Shown here: in pieces, positions 51,601 to 61,826 of the stretch | Position numbering within the stretch: position 1 is the first letter of the stretch | How the letters are laid out: every line of letters starts with the position of its first letter | Source: JBQQPY01 sp052258065 | GTDB taxonomy: Bacteria > Pseudomonadota > Gammaproteobacteria > Enterobacterales > Enterobacteriaceae | Reading direction: 5' to 3' | Assembly (NCBI GenBank): GCA_052258065.1 | Contig: JBQQPY010000002.1 | Location: 1,364,001 to 1,428,000 of the forward strand | DNA length: 64,000 nt | The notes under the pieces: generated by a model | What the model was told of the DNA's origin: nothing | What the model saw: only the letters and a program-made list of their open reading frames with translations | Databases searched by the model: none | Program-made: the position numbers and the translations under genes

Positions 51601-52690
51601 ATAGAACGATATGGTGTTGATTGGCATGGCTATATTTGCCATTGCTTCCAGATTCTTTATCGTTTGTAGCCGACGCTCTCGCCCGCTCAGGAAGCAGTGG
51701 GCGTTTCTCTGCGGAGAACGCTTTTATTGCATTAGACAAGCTTATAGCGATCGTACGAAAATTCTTGAACCCCACTCTATATCGATCTGGCCTGGGTCTC
51801 TGTTACGCAAGTATAGACTAAAGCTTTTGTGTCACATGAAAGAGAAAAATCTAAACTAAAGCATCAAGTATTTAAAAGCTATTAGCCTGGTTATTTGCAT
51901 GTTGATGTTAAATATCTTCTATAAATAAAAAAATGAAATTTCACGACGTTATCTTTTTGTAGGTGTAGAGCGAGCGAATCGATGCGTTCTTCTCTATCTC
52001 TCTATAAAGCCAAGACCGCAGCTAATGCAAAACGGTTCTTGCTTACGCTTAGTCGAGCGTGTTCTACGATGATTTATCGGGCAATTACAGAACATGAAAA
52101 AAGAATTTACAGATCGTAATTTCGCTTATGAAAACGCTCAGACGTCGGGAAACATGAGTTTGACCGCTTATGTGCAGAATTTAATATAGAATACCGTCTT
52201 AGCCCAGTAATGCACGCATAAACAGTAGGTTTTTAAAATTACTAGTTATAAATAGGTAATTATGCCGAAGGCGCGCGAGATGCGAAAAGTCTTATAAACG
52301 CGGTTTAAAGCTTCTCCGCGCTGATACGTGAGGGAAGAGCTTCTGAATGGCATAGCTACGGAGACTATGTTAGCGCCCTACTTGGCGTTTTTGCAATATA
52401 GAGATCGTACATTAGAGATCGCATATATATGTGCTTATAGTTGCTTTTCGCAATATATTATGGTTTTAAATATAGGAGATATGCTGTAAAGCTACTGCTT
52501 CTATTTTAGTGAAGAGCTTGAGATTATACTTCACTAATATGCTCGCTCTAAAATCAGGAATTCTTTCAATCAGTCTTCGGTGGTAAAATTCCTTTGTAGT
52601 CTATGAATATTGGCAAGAGTCAAACCTAAATTATTTAAAAACCATATTATTTTACGGTATGTTATTCTAATGCGGATTAAACTTGATCGT
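51600..52690 (+). mobile_element. Decayed IS481 copy interrupted by another element
   Basis: One of the best preserved copies: FIALDKLIAIVRKFLNPTLYRSGL (51722-51793 region) matches the IS481 N-terminal part. Catalytic blocks follow at 52090-52200. The C-terminal end resumes at about 52510-52690. Between them lies a foreign stretch (52220-52510). Confidence 0.7.
52220..52510. mobile_element. Unidentified element copy 1, inside IS481
   Basis: About 290 bases shared with 59045-59395: GCCGAAGG, then CTTATAAACGC, AGCTTCTCCGCGCTGAT, CGTGAGGGAAGAG, GATCGCATATATATG. It splits the IS481 C-terminal coding region. No transposase frame seen. Confidence 0.6.
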
Positions 52691-53016
52691 ATAAAGAACA
52701 TAATTAAGAAAAATACAATAAATCAGACAAGATTTAAGACCTTAAGATTTAAGATCTTGCTTTCTAAGTTTATAAAATAGTTTAATTGTCTATATTTTTT
52801 AAATTCAGTTTTAGTCAATTGCTTTATCTACGGCGCCACATTCGTCAACGTTGTCAGGGTTTAAATCTGACATACGCTTACGGTACACTAGCTTTTCAGA
52901 TCCGCAAGCCTTAACGTAAACGTTGTAATAAAGTTAAAACGGCATTTGATCACAGTAAATTCGGAAAATTAGTGATACTTTAGCAAAGTAATCCATTCTT
53001 TGTAGAGGTATATGCC
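52691..53016. other. Spacer upstream of udp
   Basis: No gene seen. The udp promoter should be in the last 100 bases; AGAGG precedes the GTG start. Confidence 0.4.
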
Positions 53017-53783
53017 GTGGAAAAGTTCAACGTATTCCATCTTGGCCTAATATTTTCCGATCTTGCAGGCGCCACTCTTGCGATTATACCAGGCGACCCC
53101 AAGCGAGTAAAAAAATCGTTGCGCTGATGGCGAACCCGGTACATTTGGCAACCCACCGTGAATTCACTACCTGGCGCGCGGAGCTGGCGGGCAAGGCAGT
53201 AGTCGTGTGTTCAACCGGCATTGGCGGTCCGTCTACCTCTATCGTGGTAGAGGAGCTATCTCAGCTCGGCATTCGTACTTTTTTGCGTGTGGGCACCACC
53301 GGCGCAATACAAAGCGCCATCAATGTTGGAGATATGCTAGTAACCACTGCAGCCGTACGCCTAGACGGCGCTAGTCAGCACTTTGCGCCGCTCGCATTTC
53401 CAGCCGTAGCGGATTTTTCCTGCACTACTGCGCTGGTGCAGGCGACGAGAAAGAGCGGTGCCCGCTTGCATGTGGGCGTGACGGCATCCTCCGATACTTT
53501 TTATCCGGGGCAAGAGCGATACGATACCTACTCCGGCCGGGTAGTAAGGCAGTTTAAAGGGTCCATGCAGGAGTGGCAAGGCATGGGTGTGATGAATTAC
53601 GAAATGGAATCAGCTACCTTATTGACGATGTGCGCGACGCAGGGACTGCGTGCGGGTGTAGTGACCGGGGTTATTGTTAACCGGCTGCAGAAAGAGGCCC
53701 CTGATGCCGCCATGTTGCATCAAACCGAAAGCGATAGTGTGGCTATCGTCGTAGATGCTGCCAGTTTGTTATTAACCGCCTGA
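53017..53783 (+). pseudogene. udp: udp, uridine phosphorylase, one-base frameshift
   Basis: Uridine phosphorylase cleaves uridine to uracil and ribose-1-phosphate in pyrimidine salvage. From GTG 53017 the frame matches the N-terminus (VFHLGL, then GATLAIIPGDPKRVKK). Then an A7 tract (53109-53115) is one A short. Adding it joins PKRVKKIVALMANPV and the rest is open to 53783, ending VVDAASLLLTA, with CSTGIGGPSTSIVVEEL and VTASSDTFYPGQERYDTY intact. The repaired protein is 255 residues (E. coli 253). The segment after the break is itself open from ATG 53127 (218 codons). The tract suggests slippage or a sequencing error. Confidence 0.9.
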
Positions 53784-53859
53784 CGGCGCGACATACCTAC
53801 GGATGGCGCTTGCTGCATTAGCGTAACAGACCAGCTGATTGTTAAGAAAAATGCATACA

Positions 53860-54620
53860 GTGTGCAATCTAACCGTCATCCTTCACCTAATTTTTTACGG
53901 CATTCTTACTCCTAATGTAACCATCCGTAACCTGGCACTATTATGTCTCATGGCTGCATTGTGCGATGAGGTAGGCATTGCAAACATGATCAATGCTGTG
54001 TTGTCGAAAAAACACCCTGCGAAGGTCTAACATGCTCAAGCGATGATCGCTATAATTTTAAACGGACCGGGATTGTACAGTAGTCGCTTGCACATGTTTC
54101 CACTATTGTTCACTAACAAGCCGCTCAACAGGCTGATTGACTCCCGAATCTGTGAAGACAATCTTAACGACAACGTTCTGAAACGCTGCCTGCATCCGCT
54201 GTTTGCTCTTGACGTTTCCGCACTTCATTAGGTAATCCCTGAGAAAGTACTAGCCATACTTGATCTTAAGAGTGATATCTTGCCATATTGACATAATCAG
54301 TGTCGACTCTAATAGCATTCATTCTTTCCTAGATGACAAGGGCATAAAGCAGCTGCAACTAATGCATAGTTACGGCCGTAATGATCGACTATAGCTGCAT
54401 TAGCTAGTTTTGGAGTTAGTGTGCTAGAACCAAGCAGGGCTGCCTGTGCACATGAAAGCCAAAAGCAGAAATAGTAACAACAGCCGAATCTTTAGCTAGA
54501 TCATATGACACTGCCTACTGAGTCTTAAACTCGCCCAAGAGAGTTGTTACATAGTAGAAAACGCCACTATGTATAATGCTGTTATCACCAGCTTAAAGCT
54601 GATGCACTCTGCTCCTCTTT
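53860..54620 (+). mobile_element. IS1634-like transposase remnant
   Basis: Blocks TIRNLALLCLMAALCDEVGI, then AMIAIILNGPGLYSSRLHMF, then DNLNDNVLKRCLHPLFA with ALDVSALH match the N-terminal domain of IS1634-type transposases (lacking the catalytic part). One stop at about 54030 and no catalytic region downstream. The only copy of this family in the window. Confidence 0.6.
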
Positions 54621-54679
54621 TATAAAAAGCTTAATAATCCTCATTCCGTAGCTAAATTAGGCGCTTGGTCGTGGGTCAT

Positions 54680-55140
54680 TCGATAGAACCTCGCTATAGA
54701 GCCCGGTTTATGGAAAGATAGCCACTCAGGGATATGGTTGAGGGAAAAATATCATGATAATTACACTCTATCGTTAGGCAACTACAAGATCTAAAATCAG
54801 ATCCGCTTTTCAGGCAAGCAACGAGCGAGTATTTATTTTAGCTAAGCGTCATGAAATGGCAAAAACGAGATGGTGTTGGATCATCGCCATATTACTCAGC
54901 TATTCATCGGGCATTTACAGACAATAGCAAAGAATTGACACATCATCTTTTTAGCTTGCGAAAACGCTCAGTTACCCGTAAACATGAATTCAACGGCTTG
55001 CGTATAGAGCTTGATGTAGACAGTCTTAGCCCATCTATGCAGCTACAAACGAATCACAAGCTACAAGCCTTTTCAATCCATGAAATCAGCACCGTGCTTA
55101 TCAGACAAATCTAAAAATGCCTTATAGCACTTTTCTATCA
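54680..55140 (+). mobile_element. IS481 internally deleted copy
   Basis: 54851-55114 is open for 87 codons and fuses the N-terminal AKRHEMAKWQKRDGVG part straight to the catalytic region (HRAFTDNSKELTHHLFSL, LRKRSVTRKHEF). It is an internal deletion, since the part between is missing. It ends where the copies at 3135 and 51600 still continue. Confidence 0.65.
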
Positions 55141-55739
55141 ATCTAAAGACGCTGCGTATTGACCATAGGCAAGTACCGTAGTGAACCTGTGCATGACAAT
55201 CCTGGACGTCTGAAAAGAGATCAGAATCCGGGCGCTAATCTATTTTGAATCGAAAAAAACACCTTTATTTTTCTGGAAAACCTGGGGAGCTTCCAAAACC
55301 AGCAAATTTATTCTCGCTACTAACCTAACGGCTCCACTGAAACTGTAAGGATAAACGCAGTTTTAGCCACTTATGAGCTGTAATTCAAGAGGGGCTTCCG
55401 TTTTCTTAAAAATCTTAATTTCTTAATTTTATTATGCTGTCTGAAAAGTCGTAACGCATCAAGGCACTACTTAAGGCCATGACCTGCAACCTGATAATCG
55501 ATGCCGCTATTAAATAGCGTATACGTAATAGTTTTGTGATCTAAGGATATAGCGTGCTAAATATAAAAAACTGACTGAAAAACCAACAGTGCCTTAGGTT
55601 TTTCTCTGTTCTTGTGAGACTCATGGGCTCAGTATTAGTGGCGGACCACAACGAGCATCTAATCTCAGTTCTGTTTACGAGACTGTCGTTAATCTTAACT
55701 GCGCGCGATATCGTCGAATTTATTCCTAAAGTAGGTTCG
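55141..55739. other. Spacer, nothing recognised
   Basis: No gene or repeat that I can name. One - strand frame (55837-55541) is open for 98 codons but its right part is antisense to the next IS481 fragment. Confidence 0.35.
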
Positions 55740-55930
55740 AAATGACGAACAGAGTGCTGTCTTAGCCCACCGATGCAGCCACAAACGAATGGAATAGTCG
55801 AGCGATTTAATGAGCAAAAGATGTGCCGTACAGCCATTATTTCTATTCTGGTGAAAAGATTGATATTACAGTGTACCGATATGTCTGGCTCTGCAAGCAG
55901 GAATTGCCTTAATCAGTATTGGGATCGTTA
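55740..55930 (+). mobile_element. IS481 C-terminal fragment
   Basis: Reads LSPPMQPQTNGIVERFNEQK (about 55764-55824), the catalytic Glu block of IS481 transposases, then a diverged tail. Truncated by the IS1595 fragment. Confidence 0.7.
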
Positions 55931-56290
55931 TTTCGCACCTAAATTAGGAATAAATACGAACATTGGTAAAAAATTAAAAAATAAATTAATTAATTATAAC
56001 CAAACGGGGCTGTTTACTTATAATTATATTAACTTTAGTCAGCCAGTCTCAATCGGTTATATAGCACTGTGGATACTTTAATACTGCCACTAAGAAGTGT
56101 GGGATGAGCACTCTAAAGCCATAACGTCCGTTAAATAGATGCTTAAATTCAGCCAGGTAACGAGGTGTATATTCACGATAAATTGCATGGCAGGTAGTCA
56201 TTATGGCGTTTATTTATATTCTCCAGCTGCGTATTAATTTATTTGAAAAGCAAATGTTTTAGTGTAGCTCAAGCGTAGTTGAGTAAAGTG
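55930..56290 (-). mobile_element. IS1595-family fragment
   Basis: Tail and C-terminal half in reverse: the A/T tail at 55935-55990, then the reversed coding part to about 56250. Same order as the copy at 57640. Confidence 0.6.
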
Positions 56291-56470
56291 CGTAATTACG
56301 ATCCTTTTGTCTTGCAAAAGATGAATAATAAAGTTCTTTGCCTTTATCTGGGTCTGCCGTACCGTACTGTAGAGAGTAGACTCAAGGCTATCTATGAGAA
56401 AGCGAGAAGACCTTGTTTACGTCAGTTTAGCGAATACAGTTGTCAGACTGGCCTTTATTGTTATGTTTGA
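56279..56470 (+). pseudogene. Possible LuxR-type helix-turn-helix relic
   Basis: 63 codons: KMNNKVLCLYLGLPYRTVES then RLKAIYEKARRPCLRQF resembles a C-terminal LuxR/NarL helix-turn-helix (the NKEIARxLGLSxRTVExR pattern). No upstream sensing domain is visible, since IS1595 debris replaces it. Weak match; chance resemblance cannot be excluded. Confidence 0.3.
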
Positions 56471-56502
56471 AAAAAAAATTTCTAAAGCCGTTAAGTTAAT
56501 GC

Positions 56503-57548
56503 TTAATGTTGGACGCAGGATAGTGCTTTAATCAACACATCAGCTCCCGCACCTAGATGGTGAGCGTGTTCGCTTAAATAGCGTCGCCACTGCCGGGCAC
56601 CCGGCAACCCTTTAAATAGCCCGAGCATGTGGCGGCTAATTTGGCTAAGGGCAGTGCCGCAAGAGAGCTCCCGCTCAATATAAGGCACCATTGCGTGAAT
56701 CACCGCCGCCTGGTTCGGCAAGGGATCTGCTTGACCAAACAGCTCGCTGTCAACGCGCGTCAGGATGCTTGGGTTCTGGTAGGCTTCGCGGCCAATCATG
56801 ACTCCGTCAAGCTGTTGTAGATGTTTCCGGGCATCGTGCAGAGTGGTAATTCCGCCGTTTATTATTAGCCGAAGCGACGGGAAATCCCGCTTTAGCTGAT
56901 ATACTCGGTCATAATCTAGCGGTGGAATTGCGCGGTTTTCTTTCGGATTGAGACCGTGAAGCCAGGCCTTGCGAGCATGAATAATGAATGTCTGGCAGCC
57001 GCCGCGAGTGGCGACGGTCTCAATGAATCTACAGAGGAACGCATAGTTGTCTTGCAGGTCGATACCAAGGCGAGTTTTTACTGTTATCGGTAACGATACC
57101 GCCTCGCGCATGGCTGCGATACACCCTGCCACCCTGTCTTTTTCAGCCATTAAACAGGCGCCGAAATGGCCGTTTTTCACGCGATCGGAGGGGCAACCCA
57201 CATTGAGGTTGATCTCGTCATAGCCTCGCGCTTGCGCTATTTTTGCGCAGCGTGCTAGCGCATCTGGTTCACTTCCCCCAGTTGTAGTGCCAGAGGATGT
57301 TCCGCTTCGTTATAAGCAAGATAATCGCCCTTACCGTGCAGTAAAGCGCCAGTGGTTACCATTTCAGTGTACAGCAGCGCACGGCGGCTTAATTGACGTA
57401 AAAAATAACGGCAATGACGATCGGTCCAATTTAGCATCGGCGCAACACTGAACTTATAGAGCGCAGGAGATATTAAATCGGCCGAGGTTATCGTAAACGG
57501 CTGGAAGTTTTGATTGGAGTGGTTTTCAACCATAGCTAATATTTTCAC
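56503..57548 (-). pseudogene. dusA: dusA, tRNA-dihydrouridine synthase A, one-base frameshift
   Basis: Flavoenzyme that reduces uridine in the tRNA D loop. N-terminal frame is open from 57548 (MLNWTDRHCRYFLRQL, YTEMVTTGALLHG) to ALQLGE. One G is missing in the G5 run (C5 on the + strand, 57275-57279); adding it gives LGGSEPDALARCAKIAQARG and joins the second open part (57201-56503), with VGCPSDRVKNGHFGACLMA, VKTRLGI, FIIHARKAWL, NGGI and IGREAYQNP. The repaired protein is 348 residues, slightly longer than typical. The first codons upstream of FSVAPMLNW are not conserved, so the exact start is uncertain. No other damage. Confidence 0.9.
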
Positions 57549-57639
57549 GTCTGTTTAGACAATAGGCTAGATTGCTCTGCACGGGAGAAAACGAAACTGT
57601 CAGTAATACTTTTAAGTAGATCTTGGCATAAAAATCGTT

Positions 57640-57990
57640 ATTCTGCAGCTAAATTAGTAATAAATATAAAAATCAGTGAAAATTAAAAATAAATAAAATA
57701 AATCGTTTATAACAAAATAAGATTAGTTAATAATCATTAAATCTAGTTATTAATATTGATCAGCTATCTACGAAAAGCGTGGTATCAGCTCTTCTAAGTC
57801 ATAACATTGGTTAAATCAATACTTAGATTCAGCGAGGTAACGAGCTGTATCGCTGGCTACAAATTGCATGATACATGCTCATGATAAGATTTTGACATTC
57901 TCAAGCAGAGCATTTATCTATTTTAAAACTATATATTTCGAGTCTAGCTTAAGCTAGATCGGGTAAGATGCGTGATTAGGTAATTAATGA
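57640..57990 (-). mobile_element. IS1595-family fragment
   Basis: A/T tail at 57647-57720 followed by the reversed C-terminal half (57770-57920), closely similar to 55930-56290. The upstream coding end is missing. Confidence 0.6.
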
Positions 57991-57999
57991 TTACTATTA

Positions 58000-58230
58000 T
58001 TACTCAAAACTAGAACTATTCCAGCTTGACGTAGAAGCCTTTAAGCCAAGCAAGGAACTAATTAAAAATACTTGATAATGTACCCTCTTAGTCAAGCTTG
58101 AGCTACACTGCAAATAGAGACTTTAAGTAGATGAATACTTTGCATGAGATTTGAGCAATGCTAACATATTGAGTTATCATGCAATTCCTTGCCAATATAC
58201 GCCTCCTTATCTAGCTTTTACATTCTTAAG
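58000..58230 (+). mobile_element. IS1595-family fragment, opposite orientation
   Basis: + strand region matching 48530-48650 (AAGCTTGAGCTACACTGCAAATAGA, then AAGTAGATGAAT). It forms a head-to-head pair with the copy at 57640. Confidence 0.45.
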
Positions 58231-58249
58231 TATAATGGTTTTATTATGA

Positions 58250-58625
58250 ATTATTTAGTTTAGTTTTTACCAGATTTTATAGACTGCAATGAAGTTTTGC
58301 TACCTAATACTGATTGAAGCAGCTCCTGATTGTAGAGCCAGAGATGCCGTTGCAGTTTGATCTCGAACTCTTGACTAGAATGGAAATGATAGATTTTCAG
58401 TACATCTTATATAGCCAGATTAAGTTGCTCGACCATACTATTCCTTTATGAGCGTATCGTTGGGTTAAGACGGTGCTCTATATTAAGCTCTACACATAAG
58501 CAGTTGCATTCATCTCTCCCGGCAGCAGAGCTTTTTACAAGCTAAAAAGACGATCTGTAAATTCTTTACGATTGTCTGTAAGTGCCCGATGAATAGCCAG
58601 CGGCTATGCTCTTTTTGGTCCCGGA
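58250..58625 (-). mobile_element. IS481 3' half
   Basis: Reversed C-terminal half: 58280-58440 matches 13210-13400, and 58540-58620 holds the reversed catalytic block (HRALTDN-like). It meets a + strand copy directly. Confidence 0.65.
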
Positions 58626-59900
58626 CTATTATATAGATCCTCGGCGCACTGCCCACTTCATCGCAAGATGGCTACTGGGTTAGTATAGTTGAAGGTAAAA
58701 TGTCATCATGATTAGATTCAATAGTCAGGCGATTACCGCACCTAAAATCAGATCTGCTCTTTAGAAAAGCAAAAAACTAGTATCTACTTTGGGTAAACGT
58801 CATGGCATTTCTGAATAGACCGCTTCTAAATGGTAAAGAACGAGATCGTGTTGAGGTTTATGACGATATTCCACATTATTAATAGACGATCTATTGCCTA
58901 CTTAGGAATCAGTAACCATTTTCCTGCAGAAGACGTTTTCTCCCACTGGACAAGCTATTATTGGTCGTACGCAAATCATTAAGCCCCGGCGAATCTCGAT
59001 CTAGCCTGGCTCGCTGTTTACGCTAGTATGGCGTCACTGCTAATTGTGACAATCCATTCTGTTAAGTAAAATAGTTTTTAAATAAGTGGTTATAAATATG
59101 TCATTATACTGAAGGCATCCGAGGCGCGAAAAACACTTATAAACGTGCCCCGAAGCTTCTGCGTGCTGATGCGTGAGCGAAGCGAACTTCTGCACTGGAA
59201 TAACCCTGAAACCGCCTTAGCGGCTTACTTAACGTTTTTACGATGTAAAGATCGCATATATGGATGCGCTTGTAGTCACTTTCTACAATGTATTTTATTT
59301 TAAAATATGCAAGATTATTATTGTTAATTTTTTCATAAAAATCGTGATTAAATTAGCGGAGTAGATTGGCTTTCAAACGGTGGTGACACCATAGATTGGA
59401 GAGTTTGCATGACATGAAAAAGCAGATATCAACATCAAAAGCGCAAAGTACTCAAAAGCCATGCTCCTAGTTACCTGTCAGTTATCTGCTAGTTACCTGT
59501 ATATTAAAATGAAATATTTTCATCAATGCTAAATTAAATCTCACGGCATTATCTTATTATGGGTATGGATCGAGCGACTTGATATCCGCATCTCCTTTCC
59601 TATAAAGCTAAGACTGCAGGGCTAATGCATGCCGCGGCTTTAATGCACAACGTTTCTTCCATGATCATGGTCACTCATGCTCTATGGTTATTCATCGTGC
59701 GCTTATAGACAATGGCAAAGAATTTACAGATTGCTTTTTTGCCTGCGAAAACGTTCAATCATCCGGGAAAATAAATTTGACGGCTAATATGTAGAGTTTG
59801 ATAAGAATATCGTTCACTCATAAGTGAATAGTAAGATTCTGAGATTATAAGGAATTGTGTCAATCAGCATTCGGTAGTAAAACTTTTTTAAAATCTAGCC
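58625..59900 (+). mobile_element. Decayed IS481 copy interrupted by another element
   Basis: 5' end similar to 3135 and 111 (GATCCTCGGCGCACTGCC), the N-terminal block at 58790-58990, then a foreign insert (59045-59395), then the middle (59395-59560) and the catalytic part (59690-59790). Confidence 0.65.
59045..59395. mobile_element. Unidentified element copy 2, inside IS481
   Basis: Shares about 230 bases with 52220-52510 in the same orientation but lies at a different site in its IS481 host. Shared pieces: ACTGAAGGC, CTTATAAACG, GAAGCTTCTGCGTGCTGATG, GATCGCATATATGGATG. Confidence 0.6.
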
Positions 59901-59948
59901 TAAATTTTTTTAAAAAAATATCCTGCCATCTAGCATGCAACACGTCGA

Positions 59949-60699
59949 TTATTGCGCCTTACCCTGATTAATGACCGCTGCGGTTTTGGCGGCGATCTCG
60001 TCAACGTTACCGAGGTAGTAGTGCATAATCGGTTGCATATCTTCGTCGAATTCGTACACTAGCGGCACACCCGTCGGGACATTCTGTTTCATAATCTCCT
60101 CTTCGCTCATATTACTCAGTAATTTCACCATAGCGCGAATGGAATTGCCGTGGGCGACGATCATGATTCGTTTACCGATCTTAATGCGAGGTAGAATCGT
60201 TTCGTTCCAATAAGGCATTACGCGATTAATGGTTAGCGCTAGGCTTTCAGTAGTGGGCAATTCAGCCGCGCTCGCTAGCATAGCGTGCATCGTGTCCGGG
60301 GAAGCGCTCGTCATCACGGGTCAGTGCTGGTGGCGTAGCATCGAAACCTCGACGCCACAGTTGCACTTGTTCATCGCCGTATTTTCTCGCTGTTTCGGCT
60401 TTGTTAAGCCCCTGCAGCGCCCCGTAGTGACGCTCGTTCAGACGCCAAGATTTTTCCACGGGCAGCCATGCTTGGCCCAATTCGTCCAGGACACCCCATA
60501 GCGTGTGAATAGCGCGCTTCAGTACAGAGGTGTAGGCAAAATCAAATACATAGCCTTCCGCTTTCAGTACTTCGCCGGCTTGCTTCGCTTCGGTGCGGCC
60601 CTTGCTAGATAGGTCAATATCGGTCCAACCGGTAAAACGGTTTTTAGTGTTCCACTGGCTTTCGCCGTGACGCATGAGAACAAGTTTAGTTTCAGCCAT
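59949..60699 (-). pseudogene. gpmA: gpmA, phosphoglycerate mutase, two-base deletion
   Basis: 2,3-bisphosphoglycerate-dependent mutase of glycolysis. From ATG 60699 (MAETKLVLMRHGESQWN) the frame is the family's up to PGHDARYA (about codon 140), with catalytic His in RHGESQWN. It then runs to a TGA at 60262. The second open part resumes ELPTTESLALTIN, with AHGNSIRAMVK and PTGVPLVYEFDE, to 59949. Two bases are missing around 60270-60285; with them the length is 250 residues, exactly as in E. coli. There is no homopolymer at the break. Unless another mutase exists, glycolysis would be interrupted. Confidence 0.9.
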
Positions 60700-60784
60700 T
60701 ACGCGACCCCTCAACGTCCTAAAATTTTATGATAACTGCACATATTATATGACCTGTTTATATCAGGCGGCAACCTATAAGATA

Positions 60785-61145
60785 CCCCGCAACAGAAATA
60801 AATCTCATAAGTAAATCATTTACAGCGCCAGGAACCGATAACCGATTTGCGAAATATAGGTTTTTTGCCGGCTTTAGTAAAGCATGCGGCTGCTTCTATT
60901 CTGGATGATGCGGACTGTCTGGCAAAAATTCGTTTTTCAGTGCTAGTCCGCTATAGTTAAGGCGTACACTACCTTGGCATACCGGCAAAGAAATTACTGG
61001 TATATAGCTGAATAGTCTGCGTATCAATAAACACTTCAATTTCTACTTTTCCGTTAGCCGACATGCGCTGCTGATAAGCATCGCGCAGAAAGTTAGCGGC
61101 GCTCGTTTTTGGCTGGTAGAAATGGGGTGAGAGTAGCCACCATAG
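60785..61145 (-). pseudogene. galM: galM (aldose 1-epimerase) C-terminal relic
   Basis: KVEIEVFIDTQTIQLYTSNF (about 61045-60985) aligns with the GalM stretch LKVYTTAPALQFYSGNF. After a shift, YSGLALKNEFLPDSPHHPE (about 60950-60895) aligns with WQGLALESEFLPDSPNHPE. One stop and at least one frameshift. galM lies directly upstream of gpmA in E. coli, as here. Confidence 0.8.
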
Positions 61146-61158
61146 GCCTGTTGAGGCT

Positions 61159-61511
61159 AGAGCACTTTTAATCTATTCAGGTTTATGCCCCTCTGAAAAA
61201 ATTTTTCGCAATCTTTATTCGAAATCAACTCAATAGATTGAGTCATTGTATGCGATAGTGAATCAGTGGTTCTTTCTGCCGCTCTTCTAAGCACTGCTTC
61301 TAGTTTGGGAAACGCCATCTCGATAGGAATTTCAATTCCGTAAATAAGCTAGCGGCGCTGCACGTGCAAGGCTACTCGTCTCAATCAATCTGACTATTCG
61401 CGATCTTAAATCCTTACTTTAAGAATCAACCACTTGGACCTCTGATAAAAACAATACATGGCATATAGATGAATTCCTATTTAACAAACTTGAATAGATG
61501 TAAAGTGCTTT
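61159..61511 (-). mobile_element. Short group 2 IS630 derivative with both ends
   Basis: 353 bases between TAGAGCACTTTTAATC and AAAGTGCTTTAG, flanked by TA at the left, the IS630 target. The middle of the element is deleted; only the C-terminal end and the N-terminal end remain. The spacer 61512-61826 includes an IS1595 tail at 61640-61715. Confidence 0.7.
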
Positions 61512-61826
61512 AGCTGAGCAATATGCATTATTGGGTATTTTTAGTTTTTTGCTTGGCTTAAGGATTTCGGTATCAAGCTGTAATGATGCTGGTTTTAAGA
61601 AAATTTATGGTAACTATTTAATTATAAATAAACATCCTTATTATATCATAACTTGTTAATTTTATTTTTTAATTTTAGTTAATTCTTATATTTATTAATA
61701 ATTTAAGTGAGGAATTAAAACTAAAAGTGTTTCTAAATAGCCTTCGGCGTCACGCTTTTCGTTGTTAGCGGTAGCGCGCGAGAAGTAAATCGGCTAGGAA
61801 GCACGCTCTCTTACAAGAAAAATTGA

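Noticed and set aside
53127..53783. Udp as a shorter gene starting at ATG 53127
   Set aside because: The first 37 codons of the family are present upstream in another frame, so this is the 3' part of a frameshifted udp, not a natural short form.
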